A stretch of 64,000 nucleotides of DNA, taken from assembly GCA_013396655.1 (NCBI GenBank), contig WBMV01006429.1, positions 379,116 to 443,115 of the forward strand, in the 5' to 3' direction. The stretch is from Campylorhamphus procurvoides (lineage: Eukaryota > Chordata > Aves > Passeriformes > Dendrocolaptidae). Positions 1-10,735 of this stretch are shown here, in pieces. Numbering within the stretch: position 1 is the first letter of the stretch; every line of letters begins with the position of its first letter. The notes below the pieces were generated by a model. That model saw only the letters and a program-made list of their open reading frames with translations, ran no database searches and was not told where the DNA came from. The translations under genes and the position numbers were made by a program.

Positions 1-150
1 TATATATATATATGCATTATATATATATGTATGCACATGTATGCATTTTTATATATATTAATTTTATATATCTATTCATTTTTATATATTCATGTTATAT
101 ATTTACATATAATATAAAAACATGCCTATTATATAGATATATATATATAT
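1..150. repeat. TA-rich low-complexity / microsatellite region ending in an N
   Basis: Runs of TATATA alternate with short T-rich and A-rich stretches; the last pure (AT)n tract (about 138-150) is followed by a single N at 151. It starts at the window edge and may be longer. No gene signal lies in it. Confidence 0.85.
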
Positions 151-648
151 NAGTTATTAACAATAAATGTGACACAGCTCCAACAAAGAGCATGGTCTTC
201 CCAATGGCTATCAAAGCCTGCAAGTCCATCAAAGGCTTCCTGGGGTGGCTTTTTCATACAAAGGGAGTGCAGCAAACCCACTGCACTCGGGTGAAACCCC
301 ACTGACAGTCTCACCTCAGCACATGGATTGGTTTCCACTGGAGCTCTGCCAAAATCAAGTTTGTAGGGATTTGTACTAACACAAGTCTGTGCTGGTTTGA
401 TGGCTTCTTACACGTTTGCCATGCCAGGGGGCTCATGGAAGTGGGCAGGGAAATTGCACCAGGTTACTCACAGTGGCCTCAATCCCATGTTCTCTTTGGT
501 TGTCACTGTCCCTAAGGGGACACAAGATGCTGGTTTGAGCCCTTCCCTCTCAGATCTGAAGTTTGAGCTTCATGCTGAGTGGGGAGGAAGCCAAAGAAGA
601 GTCAAAGCCTTCTGTCCACTGCCCAGACCTGCTCATTCCTGCAGCTTT

Positions 649-678
649 CCCATCCCTGCCTTGCCCATCCCTGCCTTG
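649..678. repeat. 15-base tandem repeat, two copies plus a partial
   Basis: The unit CCCATCCCTGCCTTG occurs at 649-663 and 664-678 without mismatch, and a third copy starts at 679 and decays after CCCAT. A short pyrimidine-rich tandem in an intron. Confidence 0.9.
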
Positions 679-1720
679 CCCATTTCCTGGCGTCTACAGC
701 CACAAACTTTTGCTTCTCATGCCTGCCTGGGCAGTGGAGCTGCAATCAAGAAATACATAATCATAGCAAAATGCACACCTATATTGTAATGCCTCGTTTG
801 ATTGAGAAACTTAGTGTTATTATCAATCTCGTTTGTGTTAAAATATACCCTGGGATCTCTGCATTGGAGACAGCAGATCTCATTTTCCAGTTCATCATAC
901 CTTTCCCCACAGATGTTCTTCTTTTCTTCCAGTCAGAACAGATCCAAGGGGATTGCATAAAAGCAACTGCTCTTGACATTGCATTCTGAAGCAGTATTTT
1001 TGTCATTGAATGATCATAGTGCTTATTGGCAGGCAATTTTGAAAACAGAAAACCCAATATTTACATAATGCTGTCTCTTTTTGATTGTGCAGTTCATTTC
1101 AGCTCCACTAAACAACTGTACTTTGAAATTACTCTCTTCTCCCTAAGGAATGGTCATAAAACCAGAATCAAGCTCATAAATCTTGCTGTGAACTAGTTGT
1201 ACAGTTTCTGCAGGATTACACAGCCATTGCTGTGAGACACTGAAAGTATTTATTTGTTATCACCCTTTTAAAGTCAAATGTGTGAAAAGCAAATTCCCTC
1301 TGTTGTGATTAACACAGTGACCCAGTACCACAGCATATGGAGCCACAGCCTCACAGAGCAGCTCCTCCCTGTGCTGCCATCCACTGAACTCACATTTCCC
1401 TGCAACTCATCACTCTTCCTTTATAGTGGTAATAAATAAAAACAGGAAATGTAATAGAAAAGTATCTCAAACACTGTTGGGAGGTCTTTGTCCAACACTG
1501 ATTTATATTGCAACCCCACAGCCTCTGGTGAAAGGTGCAAGGAGGGCAGAGGAAAGTGGGTTTGGTTATAAAGGGGAAGGTCTCTGCTCTGCTGTGGAAG
1601 GGATTTGGGATGCAGGGGGTGTTTGTGATCCTGCTGGTGTTGGTCACAATGTCACCATGCCAGCAGGAGGTTGTTAGCAGGCTCAGCAATCCCTGGGGTT
1701 TATGTCTACCAATTATTCTG

Positions 1721-1734
1721 CTCTCTCTCTCTCT
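1721..1734. repeat. (CT)7 microsatellite
   Basis: Seven uninterrupted CT units, flanked by unique intronic sequence. Confidence 0.9.
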
Positions 1735-4480
1735 GAGATAACCATAGAAGATTTATCGTTTCAGGAGAGGACTTAGGTTGCTCTGCATAATAAAAGCTAG
1801 ACAGAAAAAGAAAGGAATGCAAGTCTTTGTCTCTAAACCACAGGAATTCTGATTCTGCACCTCTGTTTTATATAATGGCTCTGGCACAGGGTTTGGGTCA
1901 TGGCATGCACAGGAGAGCCTTTCCCTTTGCAGTGCCATCAGCTGACCTGCAGAGTACAATTTTCCTCCAAAAATGTTGTGGCCAGTGAAACTGAAACTTT
2001 AGCCCATCTAAACCCTTCTTCCCTTGTCAGACAGCAAGAGGCTTCACAGCTCTGAGCACCAGCACATCTGGCCAGAAAGCAAATGTCACAGCCAGAAACC
2101 TCTGGGTGTAAAAGGAGGAAATGGGAGATTTTTGAGCCAAGATGAAAAGCCAGACATCCTAAATTTTCCCAGGGTAGAAACCTTCTGGAAATTATTACAC
2201 TGAAAGAAATGCAGGACTATATTTCAGCCAGCTGCCTCCTGGCATGGATACTTCCCTTGGAGCCCAAATGTGCAGGGATTTGAACAACATGGGAAATGCT
2301 CAGAGCAGGAAACTGAAGCCTGGGCTCCCAAAATGAGAGAGAGGGTGACTGCAGTGGGTTTTCATCAAAGGATTCATGTTCATGTGAAACCTTGAATTTC
2401 AATACTGGCTGGATACATATCCCCTTGCAAAAATGCTGGACAAATCCTCAGCCCCTCTCAGGTGAGATCACCTAACCAGGGAAGTTCCACCTTCAGAATC
2501 CCTCTGAAGTGGGGAAATGTTCCCAGCTCAAAGCCAGGCTGAAGGTGTTTTGTTGCTGCTGTGCACACAGACGTGAGTGCAGACTCCTTGACATGGAGAA
2601 GGGATGGCTGTAGTTTTCCTTCCAAGATGATAAAATAACATCTTCATCCCACTTTATTTATTTATTTGTACTTTCAGCTCTTCGTTTTCCAAGATTTCAT
2701 CCTCGTTGCTTTGGGACAAAAAGAACTGTAATGACAAATACGGTTGTTACATTTCATCTTATTCCCAAGGGTGTGTTCCCCTGCCAATGATGAGCATCTG
2801 CTCCCAGTCATGTAGAAATCTGATTAACAAAGCATGATCTTTGATTAGCATATTTCAGAAATTTTCTCTTATTATGAGCTCTCCTTAGGGCTTGTGTTGC
2901 TGAGCAGTGGAACAACCTTCCAAACGTATTTAGCATGTTGAGGAACTTTGCAGACATATAAAGCCCTCTTTTGAACTTTTATGTTCATAAGGATCATGCA
3001 GAAATGGAAAAAATTCTCAAGAAATGATAATCCACATTGTGGGGGTTTTTGCTTCCTTCTCACAAACCCCACGGTTTTGTTTGTCCTTAATAAACTCCCT
3101 TCTACTGTTTTGAGCTCTACGTAGGGGCTGTTTGTAATGAATAATAAATGATACTTCTACTCTGTGTTCCATTTAAGGATCTTCATGAGCTCTTCCACCA
3201 TCAATTAAATAATTCATCCAACAAACAGTTGGGAAACAACTTTATTTCTTATTGTCAACACTATTATTCTGTTCACTTTTTAGAGGGGAGACACTGATTT
3301 GAGGCCTGTAAATTGGCCATTAGAACTGTGCAATGGGTGGTAAAGTGGCAGGAGCTCGTGGCTGGGGCTGTTCCACCCAGCCCAGAACAGCTGCAAAGCA
3401 GAAGAATGCTCTGCTTGGTGCAAAGAGTTCTGCTCTCAAAGACATTTGGTACAGAGCAAACTGACTCTTCTTGAACTTCAAAGTGTCTCCTTGGAAAGGT
3501 TCTCTGGTCGTTCGGTGGGAGTGGGAAATGTGGTTATCATGATGTGCAGGAAGAGCTTTAGAGAGTCCCCCAAATGAAACCAAGAGTGGCCACGAGGTGG
3601 GAAGGAAGGGGAGAGGCCAAATGGGGTTTGAAGACATACTGAAGAGAAACAGAAAGTTAAATCCATGGCAAAATGATATCCAAAAAAAGCTTCTCTAAAA
3701 ATCCCTTCTTAAAGATGGAAGTTCTCCACATTGCTGTGATTTCCCTTCTTCTGTGGCATTCACAGAGCCAAGTTTAGAATATTTCCAATTCCCCCAGGCA
3801 CGTGATGTCTTATTGCTGATCTTTAGAACATCCTTTTGTAAGAGAATGAATTTAGAGCCACCTTTCAAATGGGACACCAGCTGGGGTGTGTCTGCTCTGA
3901 GACAGCAGCACATGGTGCTCCCTAATGCAACCTCCAGCAGCAGAGCTGCTAATGCAGGATTATTGTACTGTTATTACTGCTCTTCTTTCTACTCAAGCAT
4001 TTTAAGCACAGGGGATGCTTATTTGGAGAAATTTACAAACAATTTCTACAAAATAATATGCCTGTTAAGCAGCATCTGTGAAATTAATTTATTAGACTCT
4101 GCAATATGTCAGTTATTAATTAGCTCCTAAAATACTGGTCATTTTGTTATCTGAAGACATTTTATCCAAACACAACTTTCTATTAAATAAACAGTGTGAT
4201 ATAGATGGTTAAACCAGAACTTCACCCCAAAGTCTCAGGTCTAATATTAACGTGAATGTCAATTGGACTCCGATTATTGCTCAATAATTGATCTTTATCT
4301 TTTCACGTGTCTCTCTGTGCAAACATCTCTGTTCCACCTGCAGTCTGAAAACAGCAGCACAGACTCTGAAATGAAGTGTTCCTTCACCCCAGTGCAGGAG
4401 TGCTCGTTCCAACCTGCCAGCCAAGAGACACCCCTGTCTGCATCTCTCACTTTGTTTTTTCCTGTGTCTGGTTTTTGCAG

Positions 4481-4595
4481 CCCTGGATCCATCCAAGGAT
4501 CCCTGTCTGAAGGTGAAGTGCAGCCCCCACAAAGTGTGTGTCACCCACGACTACGAGACTGCCATCTGCGTCAGCCGCAAGCAGCTGGTGCACAG
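4481..4595 (+). CDS. SPOCK1: SPOCK1 (testican-1) internal exon, N-terminal half of follistatin-like domain
   Basis: The exon is 115 bases: two bases completing an Ala codon, 37 full codons, then two bases (AG) of the next codon, so it enters in phase 1 and leaves in phase 2. It reads LDPSKDPCLKVKCSPHKVC followed by VTHDYETAICVSRKQLVH. Four cysteines in the pattern DPC-x3-KC-x4-VC...IC mark the Cys-rich stretch that opens the follistatin-like region of testicans. By recall this matches human testican-1 residues of roughly 78-116 almost residue for residue, and fits SPOCK2 or SPOCK3 less well. The acceptor is a pyrimidine-rich run ending TTTTTGCAG at 4480; a CTCAC at 4446-4450 could be the branch point. 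The donor is GTGAGG from 4596. Testican-1 is a secreted proteoglycan of the extracellular matrix, prominent in brain; the family is reported to affect membrane-type matrix metalloproteinases. The upstream exons are outside the window. Confidence 0.96.
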
Positions 4596-4798
4596 GTGAG
4601 GGATGAGAGCACCCCAAAAAAAGCCCCCAGAATTTTAAAACAGTCATCTAAAGTTTAATTTCACTTCCTTTTGTTCAAAAAACACCCAGAAGTTTTGCTA
4701 TTTATAACTGAGGCTGTTCCAGAAACATGACCTGGAACGTGGTGCACCATGTGGTGTGGATTGCAGAATGTTCTCCTGGTTCTGGGAGCATTTGTTTA

Positions 4799-4813
4799 AT
4801 ATATATATATATN
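4799..4813. repeat. (AT)7 microsatellite ending in an N
   Basis: Seven AT units followed by the only other ambiguous base of the window (4813), about 200 bases downstream of an exon donor. The N probably reflects length ambiguity in the assembly. Confidence 0.9.
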
Positions 4814-6117
4814 TCTTTTGCAAACCTGAAATACGTGTCAGACACATCTACAGTTCCAGTAACTGAGTTGGAAGCAATTAAAAAGAGATTAATAAAGATT
4901 TTATTTTTTTTCTTTTAAATATATCAAACCTCTGCTTAAATTTGCTAAAAAACCTGGAAAATGTAGGTGGAACTTTGTAGAGCATCTCCATGGGCAGTCA
5001 CAGAATTACAGCAAGCTGCAGATGTGATTGTTGAGGGACTGAATGAAGAGCCATGAACTAGCTAAGATGTTCCAAATTTTGGCCAAGGTGTTCAAATTAG
5101 ACACAGAATTTCACTGAGAGCAGCTTTGAATAAATGAAGACAAACCTACTGATCGTGGGTTGAAGCATGCTACAAACACCTAAGAATTAAGACATTTATA
5201 AACAAATATTGAGCAAACAAACTAAGCTTGCCCTGGTTTGGAATCAAAACCAGTGGAACCAGTGAGGAAACTGGGTTTGAGCATCTCCAGAGCCTCTCTG
5301 AGTCAAGGCCCAGACACAAGAGATGGTTCAACAGCTGTTCAGCCTTGAGCCACTCTGGATGATCTGATTCCCATGGACCACGACTAGATCTCGTCTTATC
5401 TCACAGATACCTGCTAATCCTGGAAGAAAAATTACTCTGTGATTGATACGACGAAGTTAATGGTGTGATGAGGCAGGATGTTTAATCCTGGTTTTCCTAC
5501 ATGGAAGGATCCCTGGAAGGAGTCTTTCCATCCTAATGACATTTTTGGCATTATGCAGGTTACATTTTGTAGTGAGGATGGATTTAAACCGCTTGCATTA
5601 TATAGTAGTCCTTGTGATATATAGACATGGATGTTCAGCCAAATGCTTTCTGAACTATTTCCAGTATTTAATGTCCCCAAAGTAGTCAAAATGGTTCAGA
5701 GGAATGGCAGAGAGGAGCTGCATATCCTTTCTTTGCAGAAACCAGGTTGCATTTCATGTGATGTCTCTCTGATTCCTCACTGCCTGCTGCCATTTCAGAT
5801 CACCTTTGAGTAGCACTGTGACTATGGAGATGAATCAAAAAGTATTGAAAACTTACCTTAAAAATTCTTCCAACAAGTTCCAGCAAGTTTTGTGATTGCT
5901 GAAAGAACCCCTGCTGATGTGTGACAGTGGCACAGAGAGCCCCAAAGGGGTTTTAGTCTCCAGGTGCCCAACTCCCTTTGCCTCAGAGGGGAGACAGGTC
6001 AAGCAGGGAAGCAAATTCTCTGCTGGTTTGGATCTGTGGAGAGACAGCCCTAAAGGTTTTCATCTTTAGTCCCACACCCTGCTCCTTCAGCACTGCTGTA
6101 CACCTGACTCCAGGCTG

Positions 6118-6156
6118 TTACCCTAACCCTAATCCTAATCCTAACCCTAACCCTAA
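6118..6156. repeat. Interstitial telomeric sequence, (CCCTAA)2(TCCTAA)2(CCCTAA)2
   Basis: Six hexamers run from 6121 to 6156, preceded by TTA (6118-6120), which continues the same register. The two central units carry T for the first C. It is short, head-to-tail and lies inside a gene intron, which is the form usually attributed to telomerase-assisted or fill-in repair of a double-strand break rather than to chromosome fusion. The flanks are non-telomeric on both sides. Confidence 0.93.
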
Positions 6157-6300
6157 CACAACCCCCACTTTTCAAAGCACTGCAGGAGTCCAGTAACAGT
6201 GCAGAAAACTGGGTTAGCTGGAAAGGTGCAATTTAACATTCCCCACTCTGGCATCTGTTGGACAACATCTGCAACCTCTTCCTTCTGTGCTCTCCAGCCT

Positions 6301-6356
6301 TGGAATGGTTTGGGTTGGGAGGGACCTTAAAGAGGCTCCAGTTCCAACGACCCTGT
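6301..6356 (-). mobile_element. CR1 LINE 3'-end stub
   Basis: TGGAATGGTTTGGGTTGGGA, then AGGGACCTTAAAGA and CCAGTTCCAAC, is the reverse complement of the conserved 3' tail of avian CR1 elements. Only about 56 bases remain. It sits between the telomeric repeat and the first copy of the 300-base direct repeat. Confidence 0.85.
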
Positions 6357-6384
6357 TCTTAGATTTGCTGATACCAACAGCTGA

Positions 6385-6688
6385 TTCCCCAATTTACCTT
6401 GCTGTGCTCATAGCTTTATTTTGTTCTCTTGTTCCTTTTCTTGCTGATTCAGAAAATAATTGTTTATTTGTGTGTTATGTACAATTCAGGAAAAAGGGCA
6501 CAGCCCAAAGGGAGCTTTACAAAACAGCATAATTTCACTTACTGCTGGCATATTTATCCATGTTTATTGTATGTGTTTTCCTTGTGTGTATTTTCTTGGA
6601 GGGGCTACCACAAGCAGCACGATGGGAAACCCCAAACAATAATAAGCCAAGCCCAGAGTGTAGCTTGTTCAATTTTTGTCTTTCTCCA
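6385..6688. repeat. Diverged direct repeat, copy 1
   Basis: From TTCCCCAATTTACCTTGCTG to TTTTTGTCTTTCTCCA this segment aligns with 7622-7912 almost end to end. Shared blocks include GCTGATTCAGAAAATAATTG, CCCAAAGGGA, TGTGTTTT.CTTGT and AATAATA.G.CAA. By eye identity is roughly three quarters to four fifths with small gaps. I do not recognise the family; no open frame is shared in a convincing way. Confidence 0.8.
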
Positions 6689-7621
6689 CGGGCACTGTCC
6701 AACTAATTTTTCTAGTAAGCTTTTAGTACTTCAGAAGTTAAGGCAGGGGATGTCTGAGAGGTATTTCAGACAGATAATAGGGTTTTGTCAGCACGTCCTC
6801 CAAGGCATTTATGGTACAAATGGAACAGTTCATTTAGAGAAAAGGCACGACTGAGCAGTGATTGAAGAGTGTGTAAAAGATAAATCTGAAGGTACCTTCT
6901 TGTATGCTTAATAGCCCTCTTTCTAATGTCTTACAAAATCTTTTTTGTGTGGATTAAAACCCCTTTCAATTTGGACATGTCTGAGAAAGAGTCTGAATTA
7001 GTTCAGTTTTGCATGAAATGCAGGAGTTAATATCTCTCAAAGACTCTTCCTGCACATGCAGCCCTGTAACACTTGGTGCCATTTGTCTCTGCTGGTGCAG
7101 GGATGGGAAGGAAAGATGTCACTCTTGGGCTCTTTTCAAAAGCACAGACTGAGAAGAGGGGATTGATGGGAAAATAATGGGCAAATTAACATGGCCAGGG
7201 CTCACTCACAGCTTTGCCACTCCATTTCACTGGAGATCACCAATTAGCTCATCCCTGCAGTGAGTGTCCCCCACAAAGGTAATCCCACATCGTCTCTGCC
7301 GAGCCCCAGAAATCCAGCTCTTTGCTCACTGTTGCTCAGGACTTTGGAGGATACAAAAGAGGCCACTATTGCATTCCTCACCATTATTTTTTAAGATCTG
7401 AACAAATTCCCAGATAAAACATCTGTTCTTCTAAATTCCACGTCAAAACCTTGGTCTGACCAGCGTGGCAGCCACACTAACCCACAAGGAGCAGCCAAAT
7501 CTTCCCCTCTTTCCTTACAAATCCTGCAGCTGCTGCACCATTTCTGCTTCTAAACAAGTCAAGGAGAACTGAGCCTGGGCCATGATTAATTAGCTTTGGG
7601 TCTATTAATGCCATCACTTGG

Positions 7622-7912
7622 TTCCCCAATTAACCTTGCTGTGTTTAGTGCTTTTCTTCTCTTGTTCATTTTCGTGCTGATTCAGAAAATAATTGTTGTA
7701 CATTGGTGTATTAAGTACAATTGAGGGAAAAGGGCCTGTCCCAAAGGGAACTCTACAGAATGGCTTCGTCCTGTTGGTAATTATTTAGCCATGTTAATTG
7801 TGTGTGTTTTACTTGTATGTGTTTTCTTGAAAGGGCTGCCACGAGCAGAACCCAAGCAATAATAGGGCAAGGCCAGAGTGGCGTTTGTTTTGTAGGTTTT
7901 TGTCTTTCTCCA
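7622..7912. repeat. Diverged direct repeat, copy 2
   Basis: Same orientation as the copy at 6385-6688, start to start 1,237 bases apart. The sequence between the copies does not obviously recur after this copy, so it is more likely two insertions of one interspersed repeat (or a pair of old LTR-like units) than a simple 1.2-kb tandem duplication. Neither copy shows clear terminal TG...CA ends or target duplications to my eye. Confidence 0.8.
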
Positions 7913-8677
7913 TGCAGAGTGGAGGTATTTCTAATTTCCTTGCAGGTATCTCAGACTTCTCTGCAAATCCCTACTTGCCTCTCTGTGCTAAAACAAAGAG
8001 GGAAGGGATGTGACTCCCTAAGAGGGTGAATTTTCCCCATTTCATGGAACTCTTGATAGTTTTGATAAGCTGGCTGATGCACATATGGAAAATCTGCTGT
8101 AAAAATATCGTTCTTTCAATTATTATTTATTTGCAGTTGAGAAAAAAATGAGGGGAAATGATTTTTCAATGGTGCTCCAGTGGAACAGAGTTTGTTCATC
8201 CATCTTGGGTGGGCAGGAAGCCAAAAATTGAGTTTTGGGACACTAAGGCCTTCTTAGAGTAACCTTGGTGGTGAAATGTGGGACTCCACTCCATAATTTG
8301 GGATAATACAGCTCTATAATAAAAGTATTTTGAAGACTAAAGTGTGTGCACTGGACGCAGAAAACATAGATATCCAAATTATTTTTCACATTTTTAGGGT
8401 TTTTTGTAAGTTCTGAGATGAATTCACAGTTAGGAGTTAATTTTTACTGCAGACTTCTTTATGGGCATGAGGTGAATTCTCTGGTTGATCTACATTTTCA
8501 AAATTAGGGGAAGAAAACTGCCCAGTTGAGAGCCACAAGGAAATCTTTGGATTGTTTTTTTATTAAAAAATAAACCCATTTCAAATTGGTTGGATTTTCT
8601 TTCCTAAATCACAATACAACGATATTTAAATCTATATCTGCAAACTGGTTTGAACTCACTAAATCTGACTTTTCCTT

Positions 8678-8693
8678 AAAAAAAAAAAAAAAA
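8678..8693. repeat. A16 homopolymer
   Basis: Sixteen A followed by a purine-rich GAAGAAAGAGAA. I see no retrotransposon body or processed gene copy 5' of it, so it is recorded only as a homopolymer. Confidence 0.85.
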
Positions 8694-10487
8694 GAAGAAA
8701 GAGAATGTTTTCAAACAAGTCATTTTCTCCAGCTCTAATGTGAGTATTGATTCATGCACTGGCATAGATGTTTTGCTTCAGAAGAAAGAGCACTGAAAGG
8801 TTTGATTAAACACACTCACAAACCCCAACAGATTGCATTAAGGTTTTTTCAAGCAAATACAGTGTCCTGGGGAAATTGCCAAAATTTCAGCTTATTATTC
8901 CCAAGGGTAGCTCTGACAGAACCTCGGAGAGTCACTTTAATCCTCTAAGAATGAAAGTTCTAGACATGAACAGGACTGAGCAAATGTTTGTTGTTTGGAG
9001 GGGTTTTGTCATTTGTAAACTGTAAAGACTATTATTCTTCCTAATATCTAATCCCTCGCAGGACATTGCTCAATTTACGTGTGGCTCGTGTTGTTTGGCC
9101 AGAAAATTAAATGAGAAGGCAGGAAAATCAAAGAGAGAGGGGCCTTTGAGGTCACAGCCAAATGCAGCACCAAATGTGATGTGCAAGTGATGTGTGTGAG
9201 TCCTGAGAGAAAACCTGAAAGCTTTTAGAAGTATTTCATCTCCACGTTGCCTGAACAACAAAGGATGCCTGTGCTGCAGCACAAAAGCTTGGGGGCTTTG
9301 CTGCAGACAAGGAACAGCCACGTGAAAATCCTGAATTTTTGTTTTTCTTCTGTGGGCTAAGTTGCCTTTTAATAAGGCAGAGAGCACATGGTGTGATGTG
9401 CCATCAACGTGTAAATGCTCAGGGGCACCACTGACTGCGAAGAGGGAGCAGCAGGAGAGGCTGGCACTCCCCTCTCGTCCCCATTACAGAGATTTTTAAA
9501 ATTCTGATTATGAAAATTATGATCCGAGCATGAACTCCCAAAGGTTAATAGCTTTTCCTCCAAGACAGTCTCCAGCAGTAACTGCCTGGGATTCCGGCCA
9601 AAGGTGCTGGAATATTGGAAGAGCACTCTAGTTTTAAAAGCAGATATTACTCTGCTGCACAGGATCATCTGGAGGCTGCAGGACTCTGGCTCCAAGTGGG
9701 CCATTGCTCAGCTGCTTTAATGCAGCTCTGCCTGCATTAAATTGCTTTTAACTGAAGAGACTGTGAAGGGACTGGTTTCCATCAGTCACAGTGAAATGAG
9801 CTCCTCCAGTCCCGAGCTCGAGTGACCCTTTTCCTGCCAGGGGGTTCTGCCCAGGAATCCTCCTGCTGATTCTTTTCTGGGAGAAGCTGGCTATGCTATG
9901 GCCCCTCAGCAGCCAAGACTTCACGTTTTTCAGGTTGTTTTTTGGCTTTCCCAAGCTCTAGATATGCTGTTGACTTCAGTGTCTTTCCAAACTCAAGAGG
10001 TGAAAGACCCTGAGGAATTGGCAAACTTAGGAAAGATCCACTTTCCTTACTTTAAGTCCTGGAGTCACCTTCGAAGCTGAACCCTGATATGGTTACTGAA
10101 AAGAGCCCAAATTTTGCACCATTTGGCATTCCCATGAATTTCCAAGCTTCCACAGAAAAATGTGCACATGCAAAAGCAGGGTCAGGCAGAGCAGGGGGAT
10201 CTCCAGTGGGAATTGCACACTGATAGCCTGGACTTTCTGCAGCCCAAGGCCAGGTGGCCACTCTGCCCAAACTGGTACCTCATGGCTGGTCATGCTCCAT
10301 CAGCCTTTGAGGAGCACCAGGATTTTTATATTGAATAGAACATGAAAATCAATCTGCTGTGCTTTAATTAACATTTATAAATAGTTTGTGCATTTAAAGA
10401 CGCTGTTCTTGGATGGGTTGAGTGTCTCTTTGTAATAGTCCTGCTCCAAATATTTCCAGTTGTGTGCTTTTAGCAGTGTGTGGAAAT

Positions 10488-10735
10488 GGACCAAAAGCCA
10501 CTTCTTGGATCATAAAGTCCAATCCCTCTGCAACAGCATCAAATAAACTTTTTCATTAACCTACCAAGTCTTGTCTTAAAGATATGAAGTTTTATTGCCC
10601 TCTCTACTCCATTTGGATGAATCCTGAGCATCCCAACCTTTCTAGTTAGAAACCTGCTAATAGCTAACCTAAATTTATTCAAATCCAGCTAAAACTTCTG
10701 CACTTTTCCTAAATGGTTCCTCAGTATTTGTTTTG
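10488..10735 (-). mobile_element. Old CR1-like LINE fragment
   Basis: Phrases such as GGATCATAAAGTCCAATCCC, CTACCAAGTCTTGTCTTAAA, CTCTACTCCATTTGG and CTAACCTAAATTTATTC follow the reverse complement of the 3' region of older CR1-type LINEs. The copy is heavily diverged and the ends are approximate; it may run on to about 10850. Confidence 0.65.

Larger units (their letters stand above)
1..4480 (+). other. SPOCK1: 3' part of a SPOCK1 intron (phase 1), start outside the window
   Basis: This is non-coding sequence up to the acceptor at 4479-4480. I looked for the short upstream testican exon (the WNPNKPF region) and did not see it, so at least 4,480 bases of this intron lie here. It begins with a TA-rich low-complexity stretch (1-150), then mostly unique sequence with a 15-base tandem at 649-678, a (CT)7 at 1721-1734 and a TTTA run near 2653. 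The scattered open frames of 60-136 codons show no domain or splice context. No CpG-rich promoter was seen. Confidence 0.85.
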
